Assembly: GCF_003665435.1 (NCBI RefSeq)
Contig: NZ_CP023407.1
Span: 2,356,001-2,420,000, forward strand
Length of the DNA stretch: 64,000 nucleotides
Source of the DNA: Streptomyces fungicidicus
GTDB taxonomy: Bacteria > Actinomycetota > Actinomycetes > Streptomycetales > Streptomycetaceae
Direction of reading: 5' to 3'
The stretch's first letter is position 1; the number at the start of each line of letters is the position of its first letter. Of this stretch, positions 49,321-57,829 are shown one piece after another. Position numbers and translations under genes: made by a program. Under the pieces are notes generated by a model. It had not been told where the DNA came from, made no database searches, and saw nothing but the letters and a program-made list of their open reading frames with translations.

Positions 49321-52016
49321 CAGCGGGTCACCGCCCTGCCGTCGGCGCCGGTGGCGCCCCGGGTGTAGCGGGGGTGTATCAGCCCGACGCAGGTGTAGGG
49401 CAGTTCGGCGACCTCCTCGACGGGCACGCCGCGCTGCTCGGCGAGCAGGCGCACATGGTCGAGGTCGCTGCCGGCCCCTGCCCGCGCGAGCACCTTCCAG
49501 GGCACCCGGCGCAGCAGCACCCGGGTGGTCTCGCCGACGCCGGGCTTGACGAGGTTCACGTCGTGGATGCCGTACTCCTCACTGATGCGTTCGACGGCCG
49601 CCCAGCCCTCCCAGGTGGGCGTGCGGTCCGCGGAGAGCAGGTCCTTGGCCTCGGCGCAGGCGGCGTCGATGACCTCGGGGAAGCGGGCGGACACGGCGTC
49701 CAGGAAGGCCACCGAGAGGTCCGCGCCGGCCAGTTCGCGGTAGAACTTGGCGCCGTGGAAGTCGTCCGGGCCGACCAGGTCGGCGCGGAGCACGGTGCGC
49801 GAGATCAGGCCGGAGACCGTCGAGTTGAGGCAGGCGGAGGGGATCAGGTAGTCCTCGCGGGTGCCGTAGGTGCGGACGCAGGAGCCCGGGTCGGCGAGCA
49901 CCGCGATCTCCGGGTCGAAGCCGGTGACGCCCTCCAGCTTCTCGAACTCCTCGACCGCCTGGGCGAGTTCGCGGGTGATGGCACCCTTGCCGGTCCAGCC
50001 GTCGACGAAGACCACGTCCCGGGGGTCGTGGTGGGCGGCCAGCCAGCGCAGCGCGTTGGCGTCGATGCCCCGGCCGCGGACGATGGAGACGGCGTAGTGC
50101 GGCAGGTCGAGGCCGTGGCGGTGCTGTGCCCAGCGGCGCATCAGGATGCCGACGGGGGTGCCCGCGCGGGCCAGGGAGACGAGCACCGGCCGGGGAGCGC
50201 GCTCGGCGAGGACGGTCTCGGTGACCACGCCCACCGCGTGGGCGAGGCGGGCGGCCGACTCGTCCAGGGCGGCGTGGAACAGCTCCTGGTACTGCTCGCT
50301 GGGCTGGTACTCGACCGGCAGCGACTCCGCGTAGTGGGCGCCGCCGCTCTGGACGGCCTCCTCGCGCTCCTCGGTCGGCGCCTCCAGCGTCACGTGCGAG
50401 AGGTCCTGGAGCAGCCAGCCGACCTCCTCGGGCGCGTACGAGGAGAAGGCGGGGCCTCTGAGGGGCTCGGGCAGCATGGTGGCGGGCCTTTCGGGGGCGT
50501 CCTGGGGCGCGGGCACGTACGACGGTACGACCGCGAGGAGGACCTGGGGGGTGTGCGCCGCGAGCCGGGCGAGCAGGCCGTCGGGCGCGTGCAGCGCCGG
50601 GGTGTCGGCGGCCGAGTCGACGACGGCGACGACGGCGTCGAACCCGCCGCCGGCGACGTTGTAGGCGTAGCGCTCGCCGGGGCCGTCGGCGGGGTCGTCG
50701 TGGGCGGGGAAGACGAGGCGGGTGCGTATGGCGTAGCCGGGGTCGTCGACGGCGAGGACGGGTGAGCGGGTGGTGGTGGAGAACCGCACCTCGGCGCGGG
50801 TGGTCCGCTCCAGCTCGTGGGCGAGCCGCAGCGGTGCGTACATCAGTTCCTCGAAGCCGAGGACGAGGACGCGGTGCGCGTCGGCGGGGAGTGCCTGTGC
50901 GAGGCGGGCCGCCATGTCCGGGAGCGCGTGCTCCAGGCGGGCGCGGTGCGCGGGGGTGAAGCCGTGCCGTCCGCCGTCCGGCAGGCCGGCCGGCCAGCCC
51001 AGCTCCACCCGCGTGAGGCCGCCTGCCGGGCGCGGGCCGGTGGGGGCTGATCGCGCAGTTCCCCGCGCCCCTGAGTGACCTGCCCAACCGTCCGCTTCAC
51101 GCCTCGCGGAACCACCATCGCCCCCCAGGGGCGCGGGGAACTGCGCGACCGACCCCGACGCACCCGCACCCGACCCACCACCCGAAGCACCCTCCAGGGG
51201 CGCGGGGAACTGCGCGCCCGACCCGGACCCAGCCGCACCCGACCCACCACCCGAGGCGCGCTCGTGGCGTGCCACCAGTTCCTGGCCCTTCTCCAGGACG
51301 CCGTCAGGCAACCGCACCGTGCCCGACGCCGTCGTGACCAGGTCGATCCGCGCCCCGATCCCCCGGGCGAACTCGTCAAGACGCCCGGCGTCCGCGGGCG
51401 ACCGCATGTCGACGAGAGCGACGATCACGTACCACCCCCGCGGATACCGCGCATGAAGATCGCGCACGGTGTTCAACACCGTGTTCCCCGTGGAGAACTC
51501 GTCGTCGACCAGCACCAGCGGCCCCTCCCCGGCCAGCAGGGACGGGTCCTCCGGGAGCAGCAGGTGGGACGTGGCGTGGGAGTGGGACTCCTCGAAGCCC
51601 CCGGCCGTGGCCGTCCCCGCGACCGGACGGCGCGTGGAGTGCAGACAGCGGGCCACGCCCAGCCCGTCCGCGACGGAGTGGCCGAGACCGGTCGCGGTCT
51701 CGGCGTAGCCGAGGACCACCGCGTCGTGGGCCGAGTCCCCCAGCAGCTCCCGCACCCTGCGGCCGAGCGCCACGCCGTGGCCGTACACCACGGCCGGCGA
51801 CTGGGGCACGTGCTTGCCGAGGACGTGGGAGACCAGCAGATGGGCCCGCTTGGGGTTGCGGCGCAGCGCCAGCCCCAGCAGCGCGGGCAGGTCCTCGTCC
51901 CCTTGCAGCTCGACGCCGAGCCGTTCGGTGACCCAGGTGCCGGACCATATGTCCTCGCCGGCCGGGGTGCCGCGTCGCACCGGCCGGTGCCCGCCCTCGT
52001 CCACTGCCTTCTCCAT
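49320..52016 (-). CDS. Phosphoribosyltransferase-TRSP-StiP fusion protein (Ter system)
   Basis: 898 residues from ATG 52016, which has GGGGGAG 8 bases upstream. Residues 1-235 are a PRTase with the PRPP loop in LVLVDDEFSTGNTVLNTVRD. Residues 236-320 are a Gly/Ser/Ala linker. About 320-500 is the TRSP domain (RVLVLGFEELMYAPLRLAHE). From about 515 on comes the StiP (putative cysteine-protease-like) region: GPAFSSYAPEEVGWLLQDLS, ISLARAG-like VSLARAGTPVGILMRRWAQH, VVFVDGWTGKGAITRELAQA. In the relatives I recall, PRTase and StiP are separate genes; here no stop intervenes. An internal ATG (50477) with GAAAGG upstream could also give StiP alone. The PRTase arm is predicted to build a nucleoside-like metabolite. 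Confidence 0.88.
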   Translation of the reverse strand: MEKAVDEGGHRPVRRGTPAGEDIWSGTWVTERLGVELQGDEDLPALLGLALRRNPKRAHLLVSHVLGKHVPQSPAVVYGHGVALGRRVRELLGDSAHDAVVLGYAETATGLGHSVADGLGVARCLHSTRRPVAGTATAGGFEESHSHATSHLLLPEDPSLLAGEGPLVLVDDEFSTGNTVLNTVRDLHARYPRGWYVIVALVDMRSPADAGRLDEFARGIGARIDLVTTASGTVRLPDGVLEKGQELVARHERASGGGSGAAGSGSGAQFPAPLEGASGGGSGAGASGSVAQFPAPLGGDGGSARREADGWAGHSGARGTARSAPTGPRPAGGLTRVELGWPAGLPDGGRHGFTPAHRARLEHALPDMAARLAQALPADAHRVLVLGFEELMYAPLRLAHELERTTRAEVRFSTTTRSPVLAVDDPGYAIRTRLVFPAHDDPADGPGERYAYNVAGGGFDAVVAVVDSAADTPALHAPDGLLARLAAHTPQVLLAVVPSYVPAPQDAPERPATMLPEPLRGPAFSSYAPEEVGWLLQDLSHVTLEAPTEEREEAVQSGGAHYAESLPVEYQPSEQYQELFHAALDESAARLAHAVGVVTETVLAERAPRPVLVSLARAGTPVGILMRRWAQHRHGLDLPHYAVSIVRGRGIDANALRWLAAHHDPRDVVFVDGWTGKGAITRELAQAVEEFEKLEGVTGFDPEIAVLADPGSCVRTYGTREDYLIPSACLNSTVSGLISRTVLRADLVGPDDFHGAKFYRELAGADLSVAFLDAVSARFPEVIDAACAEAKDLLSADRTPTWEGWAAVERISEEYGIHDVNLVKPGVGETTRVLLRRVPWKVLARAGAGSDLDHVRLLAEQRGVPVEEVAELPYTCVGLIHPRYTRGATGADGRAVTR
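51032..51073. repeat. Dispersed repeat copy A (CAGGGGCGCGGGGAACTGCG family)
   Basis: On the plus strand it reads GGGGGCTGATCGCGCAGTTC then CCCGCGCCCCTG. This is the common Streptomyces intergenic repeat, here inside the PRTase-TRSP linker and translated on the minus strand as GARGTARSAPTGPRP. Confidence 0.85.
51126..51149. repeat. Dispersed repeat copy B
   Basis: CAGGGGCGCGGGGAACTGCG plus CGAC, in inverse orientation to copy A. It is translated as SVAQFPAPLGG in the linker of the fusion protein. Confidence 0.85.
51194..51217. repeat. Dispersed repeat copy C
   Basis: CCAGGGGCGCGGGGAACTGC plus GCG, direct repeat of copy B 68 bp away. It is translated as GAQFPAPLEG. Between B and C the linker itself is duplicated (ASGGGSGA occurs twice). 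Confidence 0.85.
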
Positions 52017-52021
52017 CCCGC

Positions 52022-53188
52022 TCACTCCCCCAGGCCCGCCGCCAGCAGTTCCACGAAGCCGATGTCCTCGTTGGCGACGCCGAAGACCTCCGCGCGCAGC
52101 AGCGTCCGCTCCGCCCAGGCCCGGTGCGGCTTCACCTCGTTCATCTTGTTCGTGTAGGCGGACCGCAGTACACCCCCGCCGCCGCGTTCCGGCCGGAGGA
52201 TGTCCTGGGCGTCGCTGAACTCCTCGTGGCTGACGACGGAGAGCGCGTGCACCGGCAGCACGTGGGAGGGGTGGATGCAGGTCTTGCCCAGCAGACCGTT
52301 GGCCCGGTCCAGGGAGATCTCGCGGAGCAGGCCGTCCATGGCGTGTTCGATCAGCTTCTGGCGCAGCGCGACGGCCTGCACCTCGAGGAAGGGGCTCTGC
52401 CGCAGCAGCGGCTTGAACATGCGCTCCTGGACGCGGAAGTACTCCCAGACGGGCCCGGTCACCGTGAAGCCGGTGCCGTCGGCGCGGGCCAGCATGTTCA
52501 CCACGTCGGAGATGACGGAGGCGACGACCTGGATGTCGTACGCCGTCATGTCGGGGCCCCTGCGCAGCCCGTACGAGGAGCAGAAGTCGGTCACGCCGAG
52601 GCGCAGCGCGAGCACGCGGTCGCGGTACTTGTCGACGGCGCGGAAGATCCCCTCGAGGGTCTCCACCCGGGTCTCGCGGTAGAGCAGCTCGGGCGATTCC
52701 AGCACGGGCATGGCGTAGAGCCGGTGGCCGCTCTCGGACTCGGCGGTGGTCAGCGCCTCCAGGAAGGGGAGGCCGCGTTCCGCGGTGAACTTGGGCAGCA
52801 CGAATCCGGACAGCAGCCGGACGGAGGGGCCGAGGCGGCGGACGAGGTCGGGGATCTGCTCGGAGGTGCGGACCCGGATGAACAGCAGCGGCAGATCCGC
52901 CCCGGGCCGTCCGGCCAGATCGGCGAACTGGTGTACGAGGTTCTCCTCGCCCGCGGTCACGTCCGCGTCGCCGATGGAGTCCTCGAGGCACAGCACCATG
53001 GAGACCACGCCGCGTGCGCCCTGCTTGACGACGTCGTCGGCGAGGCGGGGCCGGGTCGCGGGGCTGTAGAGCGTGGCCCCGAGGGCGGCGGAGAGCAGCC
53101 GGGCCGGGGAGGCCGGGGTGAACTCACCGGGCTCCCGGTAGAAGAGACGTTTCCGCACCGCAGGGGCGATGTGCCCGAAATGACGCAT
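52022..53188 (-). CDS. HpcH/HpaI aldolase / CitE-like lyase of the Ter cluster
   Basis: 388 residues from ATG 53188, with GGGGGAG upstream. It has the CitE-type TIM barrel with VVSMVLCLEDSIGDADVTAG (metal-binding Glu/Asp), FVLPKFTAERG, YAMPVLESPELLY and LGVTDFCSSYGLRRGPDMTA, and the late TCIHPSHVLPVHAL. Such lyases cleave or form C-C bonds of acyl-CoA or keto-acids and are a regular part of the predicted Ter biosynthetic operon. It is the first gene; the next start lies 6 bp past its stop. It is divergent from the TerD gene by 176 bp. Confidence 0.92.
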   Translation of the reverse strand: MRHFGHIAPAVRKRLFYREPGEFTPASPARLLSAALGATLYSPATRPRLADDVVKQGARGVVSMVLCLEDSIGDADVTAGEENLVHQFADLAGRPGADLPLLFIRVRTSEQIPDLVRRLGPSVRLLSGFVLPKFTAERGLPFLEALTTAESESGHRLYAMPVLESPELLYRETRVETLEGIFRAVDKYRDRVLALRLGVTDFCSSYGLRRGPDMTAYDIQVVASVISDVVNMLARADGTGFTVTGPVWEYFRVQERMFKPLLRQSPFLEVQAVALRQKLIEHAMDGLLREISLDRANGLLGKTCIHPSHVLPVHALSVVSHEEFSDAQDILRPERGGGGVLRSAYTNKMNEVKPHRAWAERTLLRAEVFGVANEDIGFVELLAAGLGE

Positions 53189-53364
53189 TGAACTCCCCCG
53201 TGGCCTCTCTGTGGATTCTCTGGGAATGTCGGAAGGTGGCCGGTAATAGTACGTAGGGATCCATGTCGTCGGTTCCGGCGGGGCATGAACTTCAGGTAAC
53301 CCGGGTGTGTCGGTCCCAACCCCCCGCGTTGTCGTGACCAGGACGGAGAAGGCAGGATGACCGC

Positions 53365-54306
53365 ATGACGCACGCGATGCTCAAGGGGTCGAACGTCCCT
53401 CTCGAGGCCACCACGGTACGCGCCGTGCTGCGCTGGTCGCCCGGGCAGGGGGTGCCGGACGTCGACGCCTCCGCGCTGCTCCTCGGCCTCGACGGTCGTG
53501 TGCGCTCCGACGAGGACTTCGTCTTCTACAACCAGCCCCGGCACCCTGCCGGAAAGGTGTGGCGGCTCGGCAAGAAGCCCGTCGCCGAGGGCCTGACCGA
53601 CACGATCCAGACAGATCTCGCCGGTGTCGAGTCCGGTGTCGGCCGCATTCTGCTCGTCGCGTCGGCGGACGGCGTCACCTTCGACCGCGTACGGTCCCTG
53701 CGCATCCTCCTGTACGACGCCCAGGCCGCCGACGGTGAGGCGCTGGCGTACTTCGACGTCAAGCCGGAGACGGGCCAGGAGACCGCGCTGATCTGCGGCG
53801 AGCTGTACCGGCGCGGGGAGGGTTGGAAGTTCCGGGCGCTCGGCGAGGGCTATTCGAACGGTCTGCAGGGCCTGGCGACCGACTTCGGCATCTCGGTGGA
53901 CGAGTCGGAGGCGGCACAGCAGGCCGACCCCGCCGACGTCACCCAGCTGCCGCCCCCGACCGCGCACGTCCAGGCGGCCGACCGGACCTCCGCGGAGGCC
54001 CTGACCCAGCCGCAGGCCCCGCTCGTCCCGCCGGTCCCCGAGGTGTCCCGCCCGCTGCCGCCCGAGCAGCCGGCCGGGGTGCCCGCGCAGCCCGCGTACG
54101 GCTACCCGCCGCAGCAGCCCGCGGCCACCCAGCCGGCCTACGGCTACCCGCAGCCCGCCGCCCGGCCCGCCTACGGCTACCCGCCGGCGCCCGCCACGGC
54201 CGCCGCGGGGGCGCCGTCCGGGTACGGCTTCCCTCCGCCGGCCGCCGTGTCCCCCGACCCGGACTTCCAGCTTCCGCCGCAGGGGCCGCAGTTCATCGGG
54301 CGCTGA
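53365..54306 (+). CDS. TerD-domain protein with proline/YGYP-rich tail
   Basis: 313 residues from ATG 53365 ([20 protein letters not shown]). Residues 1-175 are a TerD domain, with [20 protein letters not shown] for calcium binding, [13 protein letters not shown] and [20 protein letters not shown]. The tail (about 185-313) is Pro/Gln/Ala-rich with [18 protein letters not shown] and PAYGYPPAP repeats ending in [12 protein letters not shown]. TerD proteins bind Ca2+ and gather at the membrane with TerC-like partners. The low-complexity tail may drive assembly. It faces the CitE operon, so they likely share a control region. Confidence 0.92.
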   Translation: MTHAMLKGSNVPLEATTVRAVLRWSPGQGVPDVDASALLLGLDGRVRSDEDFVFYNQPRHPAGKVWRLGKKPVAEGLTDTIQTDLAGVESGVGRILLVASADGVTFDRVRSLRILLYDAQAADGEALAYFDVKPETGQETALICGELYRRGEGWKFRALGEGYSNGLQGLATDFGISVDESEAAQQADPADVTQLPPPTAHVQAADRTSAEALTQPQAPLVPPVPEVSRPLPPEQPAGVPAQPAYGYPPQQPAATQPAYGYPQPAARPAYGYPPAPATAAAGAPSGYGFPPPAAVSPDPDFQLPPQGPQFIGR

Positions 54307-54339
54307 GGCCCGCCCGGCGGATCACGCCCGGCGTGCGGC

Positions 54340-55077
54340 TCACCGGTCGGCCTTCGTCTTGAAGCCCCGGCCCCACTGCAGCCCCCAGCCGTAGAGCCGG
54401 TCCAGCTCCGCCTGGAACCCGTACACGAACTTCACCTCGCGGCGCACGATGATCTCGTTCTTGACGTTCTCGATCATCACCACGGCGCAGGAGCGGGCCT
54501 GGGGCTGGCGTTCGTCGAGTCCGATCTCGATCCGCGGGCCGTTGCTGGGGAAGAGGGTCACCATGGCGTGCGTCCGGTCGAACGCGGGCGTCTGGTCGTA
54601 GATGTAGGCGAAGACCAGCAGGCGCTTGATGTTCTCCCGGTGGTCCAGGTTGACGTACATCGTCTCGCCGGAGCCGGACCCGAACCGGTCGTCACCGCTG
54701 AGCTTGACGTACGGGGCGCCGTTGACGTCGCCGAGGTAGCCGCCGAGCGGCTGGACCACGCCCTTGGTGCCGTCCTGGAGCTCGTACAGACAGCCGAGGT
54801 CGAGGTCGACGTTGACCATGGACTGGCTGTGGCCGACGACCTCCGGCGGCTTGAGCGCCTTGAAGGGGTGGCGCAGCAGGCTCTCCCGCTGGGAGCCGCC
54901 GAAGTCGGAGGTCCGCATCCGCCAGCTCAGATTGATCCGCAGATGGCCGGTGGCCGCGCCCTGTTTGGTCAGGGACACCTGACCGTGCCGTTTGGTCAGT
55001 TCGATGGCGTTGCTGGCCGCGCTGCCCGAGTCGAAGGCGCTCTCGCGTCCGCGCCACAGTCCGTCCAGGAAACCCAT
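54340..55077 (-). CDS. TerA-like tellurium-resistance/stress protein
   Basis: 245 residues from ATG 55077 (MGFLDGLWRGRESAFDSGSA). It has a TerD-like beta-sandwich: VDLDLGCLYELQDGTKGVVQ, VKLSGDDRFGSGSGETMYVN, HAMVTLFPSNGPRIEIGLDE. The first 55 residues are basic and amphipathic. The arrangement matches TerA/TerF-like proteins of ter operons. It is cytoplasmic, probably bound to the other Ter proteins. Convergent to the YGYP TerD gene (33 bp gap) and downstream of the TerC-like gene, from which a terminator separates it. Confidence 0.85.
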   Translation of the reverse strand: MGFLDGLWRGRESAFDSGSAASNAIELTKRHGQVSLTKQGAATGHLRINLSWRMRTSDFGGSQRESLLRHPFKALKPPEVVGHSQSMVNVDLDLGCLYELQDGTKGVVQPLGGYLGDVNGAPYVKLSGDDRFGSGSGETMYVNLDHRENIKRLLVFAYIYDQTPAFDRTHAMVTLFPSNGPRIEIGLDERQPQARSCAVVMIENVKNEIIVRREVKFVYGFQAELDRLYGWGLQWGRGFKTKADR

Positions 55078-55134
55078 TCCCGCCCCAAGTCCAGTCGTCG
55101 AACCCCGCTCGGGCCGCCGGGTTCCCCGGACGGC

Positions 55135-55178
55135 CGACGGGGCGGCGCCGAGGAGTGGTCCTCGGTACCGCCCCGTCG
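55135..55178 (-). terminator. Hairpin terminator after the DUF475 gene
   Basis: A 20-bp stem with two mismatches, CGACGGGGCGGCGCCGAGGA (55135-55154) against TCCTCGGTACCGCCCCGTCG (55159-55178), loop GTGG. It lies 26 bp past the DUF475 stop and upstream of the TerA-like gene, which therefore needs its own promoter. Confidence 0.85.
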
Positions 55179-55203
55179 AGAGCGTTCCTCACCCGGATGG
55201 CTG

Positions 55204-56343
55204 TCACACCCCGGAGGAGACCTCAGTCTTGTCCCCGGCGTTTCCCTCGGCCGCCGCGAGTGCCTTGTTGCGGCGGACGGAGGACCAGAAGGAGGCGCCG
55301 ATGAGGACGACGCCGATCAGGCCGGTGATGAGCTCGTGGATCTGGTACTGGATGGTGACCAGCAGGATCAGGGCCAGGGCGCCGATCGCGTAGTGGGCGC
55401 CGTGCTCCAGGTAGACGTAGTCGTCCAGGGTGCCCTGGCGGACCAGGTAGACCGTGAGCGACCGGACGTACATGGCGCCGATGCCCAGGCCGAGCGCCAT
55501 CAGGACGATGTCGTTGGTGATGGCGAAGGCGCCGATGACGCCGTCGAAGGAGAAGGAGGCGTCCAGGACCTCGAGGTAGAGGAACATGAAGAACGCGGCC
55601 TTGCCGGCCAGCGCGACCCCCGTGCGGGGTTTCCCGGCCCGTTCGGCCTTCTCCTCCTCCTCGTGCTCGCGTTCCTCCTCCTCTTCGAGCTTGTCCTCGA
55701 AGTAGCCGGAGAGGCCGCCCACGATCATGTAGGTGATCAGACCCGCGATGCCGGAGAGCAGCACCGTCTCGGCCTTGTCGGCATGGCCGCCGCCGTGCTG
55801 GTGGGCGTTGGTGGCGAAGGTCATGGCGGAGATCAGCAGGATGACGAGCGCGATGCAGACCGACAGCATGTCGACCTTGCCGAGCTTGGCCAGCGGGCGC
55901 TCCAGCCAGGCCAGCCACTTGATGTCCCGGTCCTCGAAGATGAAGTCCAGGAAGATCATCAGCAGGAACATGCCACCGAACGCGGCGATCGCCGGGTGGG
56001 CGTCGGTGACGAGCTCCTGGTAACGGTCCTTGTCACTGAGCGCGAGATCGACCGCCTCGATCGGGCCCAGCTGCGCGCTGATGGCGACGATCACGACGGG
56101 GAAGACCAGCCGCATGCCGAAGACGGCGATCAGAATGCCGATGGTGAGGAAGATCTTCTGCCAGAAGGCATTCATCTTCTTCAGGATCCCGGCGTTGACC
56201 ACCGCGTTGTCGAACGACAGCGAGATCTCGAGGATCGAGAGGATCGCCACGATGCCGAAGGCGGTCCACCCCCCGAAGAGAACCGCTGCGACCAGGCCGA
56301 GCGCGGTGACCGCGAACGACCAGCCGAAGGTTTTCAGAACCAC
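55204..56343 (-). CDS. TerC-like integral membrane protein (DUF475)
   Basis: 379 residues from GTG 56343. Nine or so helices; the paired acidic membrane motifs of the TerC superfamily are present as LEISLSFDNAVVNAGILKKM and LEVLDASFSFDGVIGAFAIT. The loop between the halves is very acidic (DKLEEEEEREHEEEEKAERA) and a His-rich segment (AHQHGGGHAD) may bind metal. TerC proteins are thought to move or sense metal ions and to dock TerD family proteins. Two TerD genes lie upstream on the same strand. Confidence 0.92.
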   Translation of the reverse strand: MVLKTFGWSFAVTALGLVAAVLFGGWTAFGIVAILSILEISLSFDNAVVNAGILKKMNAFWQKIFLTIGILIAVFGMRLVFPVVIVAISAQLGPIEAVDLALSDKDRYQELVTDAHPAIAAFGGMFLLMIFLDFIFEDRDIKWLAWLERPLAKLGKVDMLSVCIALVILLISAMTFATNAHQHGGGHADKAETVLLSGIAGLITYMIVGGLSGYFEDKLEEEEEREHEEEEKAERAGKPRTGVALAGKAAFFMFLYLEVLDASFSFDGVIGAFAITNDIVLMALGLGIGAMYVRSLTVYLVRQGTLDDYVYLEHGAHYAIGALALILLVTIQYQIHELITGLIGVVLIGASFWSSVRRNKALAAAEGNAGDKTEVSSGV

Positions 56344-56392
56344 TGGCTACCCCAGGTGTGTGTACGGGTCTCCCCCGCTGCCGGTGTCGGCT

Positions 56393-56968
56393 TTACGAAA
56401 CGTTGACTCCGAAGTCTAGAGCGATGCCCCGCAGCCCCGACGCGTACCCCTGTCCCACTGCACGGAACTTCCACTCGCCCTGGTAGCGGTAGAGCTCTCC
56501 GAAGATCATCGCCGTCTCGGTGGACGCGTCCTCGCTCAGGTCGTACCGGGCGAGTTCCTGGCCGTCCGCCTGGTTCACCACGCGGATGAAGGCATTGCTG
56601 ACCTGGCCGAACGTCTGGCCGCGCTCGTCGGCCATGTGGATGGAGACCGGAAAGACGATCTTGTCGCACTGGGCCGGCACCTTGGGCAGGTCGACCAGCA
56701 GGGACTCGTCGTCGCCCTCGCCCTCACCGGTGAGGTTGTCGCCGGTGTGCTCCACCGAGCCGTCCGGGCTCGTGAGCTGGTTGTAGAAGACGAACCACTC
56801 GTCCCCCATGACCCGGCCGCCGCTGCACATCAGCGCGCTGGCGTCGAGGTCGAAGTCGGCTCCGGTGGTGGAGCGCGCGTCCCAGCCGAGCCCGATCATC
56901 ACCTGGGTGAGGTTCGGTGCGGCCTTGGACAGGGAGACGTTTCCCCCTTTGGCAAGAGTGACGCCCAT
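56393..56968 (-). CDS. terD: TerD-family calcium-binding stress protein
   Basis: 191 residues from ATG 56968. Standard TerD length. [40 protein letters not shown] and [20 protein letters not shown] are the conserved calcium-site and core motifs. It is about two-thirds identical by eye to the next gene upstream. The TerC-like gene starts 49 bp downstream, so they may be cotranscribed. Confidence 0.95.
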   Translation of the reverse strand: MGVTLAKGGNVSLSKAAPNLTQVMIGLGWDARSTTGADFDLDASALMCSGGRVMGDEWFVFYNQLTSPDGSVEHTGDNLTGEGEGDDESLLVDLPKVPAQCDKIVFPVSIHMADERGQTFGQVSNAFIRVVNQADGQELARYDLSEDASTETAMIFGELYRYQGEWKFRAVGQGYASGLRGIALDFGVNVS

Positions 56969-57015
56969 GATGCTGGTCCCCCTCCGGGTGATGTTTCTCA
57001 GGTGGTCCTGCGCAT

Positions 57016-57046
57016 CCGGCGCCGCACGTAAACCGTGCGGCGCCGG
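57016..57046 (-). terminator. Hairpin terminator between the two terD genes
   Basis: A perfect 13-bp stem CCGGCGCCGCACG/CGTGCGGCGCCGG with loop TAAAC. It lies after the stop of the first terD and before the second, so the two paralogues can be expressed separately or at different levels. Confidence 0.85.
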
Positions 57047-57107
57047 GCGGTGTGGCCGCGCGGGACGGCCGCGGTCCCGGGCGTGGCCGCCCGGGGGTGT
57101 GGCCGTC

Positions 57108-57683
57108 TCAGACGTTCACGCCGAAGTCCTGCGCGATGCCGCGCAGGCCCGAGGCGTAGCCCTGGCCGATGGCGCGGAACTTCCACTCCGCGCCGTGCCG
57201 GTACAGCTCACCGAAGACCATGGCGGTCTCGGTGGAGGCGTCCTCCGACAGGTCGTAGCGGGCGATCTCCGCCTCGCCGGCCTGGTTGACGACGCGGATG
57301 AACGCGTTGCGCACCTGGCCGAACGACTGCTGGCGGTTCTCGGCGTCGTAGATGGAGACCGGGAAGACGATCTTCTCGATGTCGGCGGGGACCCCGGCGA
57401 GGTTGATCTTGATCTGCTCGTCGTCGCCCTCGCCCTCACCGGTGAGGTTGTCGCCGGTGTGCTCGACCGAGCCGTCCGGGCTCTTCAGGTTGTTGAAGAA
57501 GATGAAGTGCGCGTCACTGGCGACCTTGCCGCTGTTGTTCAGCAGCAGCGCGCTGGCGTCGAGGTCGAAGTCCGTACCGGTCGTGGTGCGGATGTCCCAC
57601 CCCAGACCGACGATGACCGCGGTCAGGCCCGGCGCCTCCTTGGTCAGCGATACGTTGCCGCCCTTGCTGAGGCTGACTCCCAC
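57108..57683 (-). CDS. terD: TerD-family calcium-binding stress protein
   Basis: 191 residues from GTG 57683, with GGGAGGA upstream. It has the conserved [40 protein letters not shown] and [20 protein letters not shown]. It seems the closer relative of the S. coelicolor terD gene that, as I recall, has been linked to calcium homeostasis and development. It is the first gene of the minus-strand TerD-TerD-TerC group. Confidence 0.95.
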   Translation of the reverse strand: MGVSLSKGGNVSLTKEAPGLTAVIVGLGWDIRTTTGTDFDLDASALLLNNSGKVASDAHFIFFNNLKSPDGSVEHTGDNLTGEGEGDDEQIKINLAGVPADIEKIVFPVSIYDAENRQQSFGQVRNAFIRVVNQAGEAEIARYDLSEDASTETAMVFGELYRHGAEWKFRAIGQGYASGLRGIAQDFGVNV

Positions 57684-57796
57684 GAGTCCTCCCTTGGTGT
57701 CCTGGGGCGGGGTGCCCCGTAGTGCGTCGGATGTCGGATCAACGAGTCGATCCTAATGACGGGTTCCCGGCGGCCGCAGGCCCCGAGGCCGAAGAA

Positions 57797-57829
57797 TCAC
57801 AGGGTGTCGGGCCGGGTCACAGGGTGTCG
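57797..57829. repeat. Tandem duplication of a gene 3' end
   Basis: TCACAGGGTGTCG occurs at 57797-57809 and again at 57817-57829. The second copy contains the stop codon and last codons (DTL stop) of the peroxiredoxin gene; the first lies just past it with a 20-bp period. Confidence 0.7.

Noticed and set aside
52022..52991. Upstream extension of the PRTase fusion to a 1223-residue protein
   Set aside because: The extra 325 residues are antisense-frame sequence of the CitE gene with Arg/Pro-rich composition. ATG 52016 has an ideal ribosome site.
48508..57683. Horizontally acquired tellurite-resistance island
   Set aside because: GC content and codon use match the flanks, there are no mobility genes, and the gene order looks like ordinary Streptomyces chromosome.
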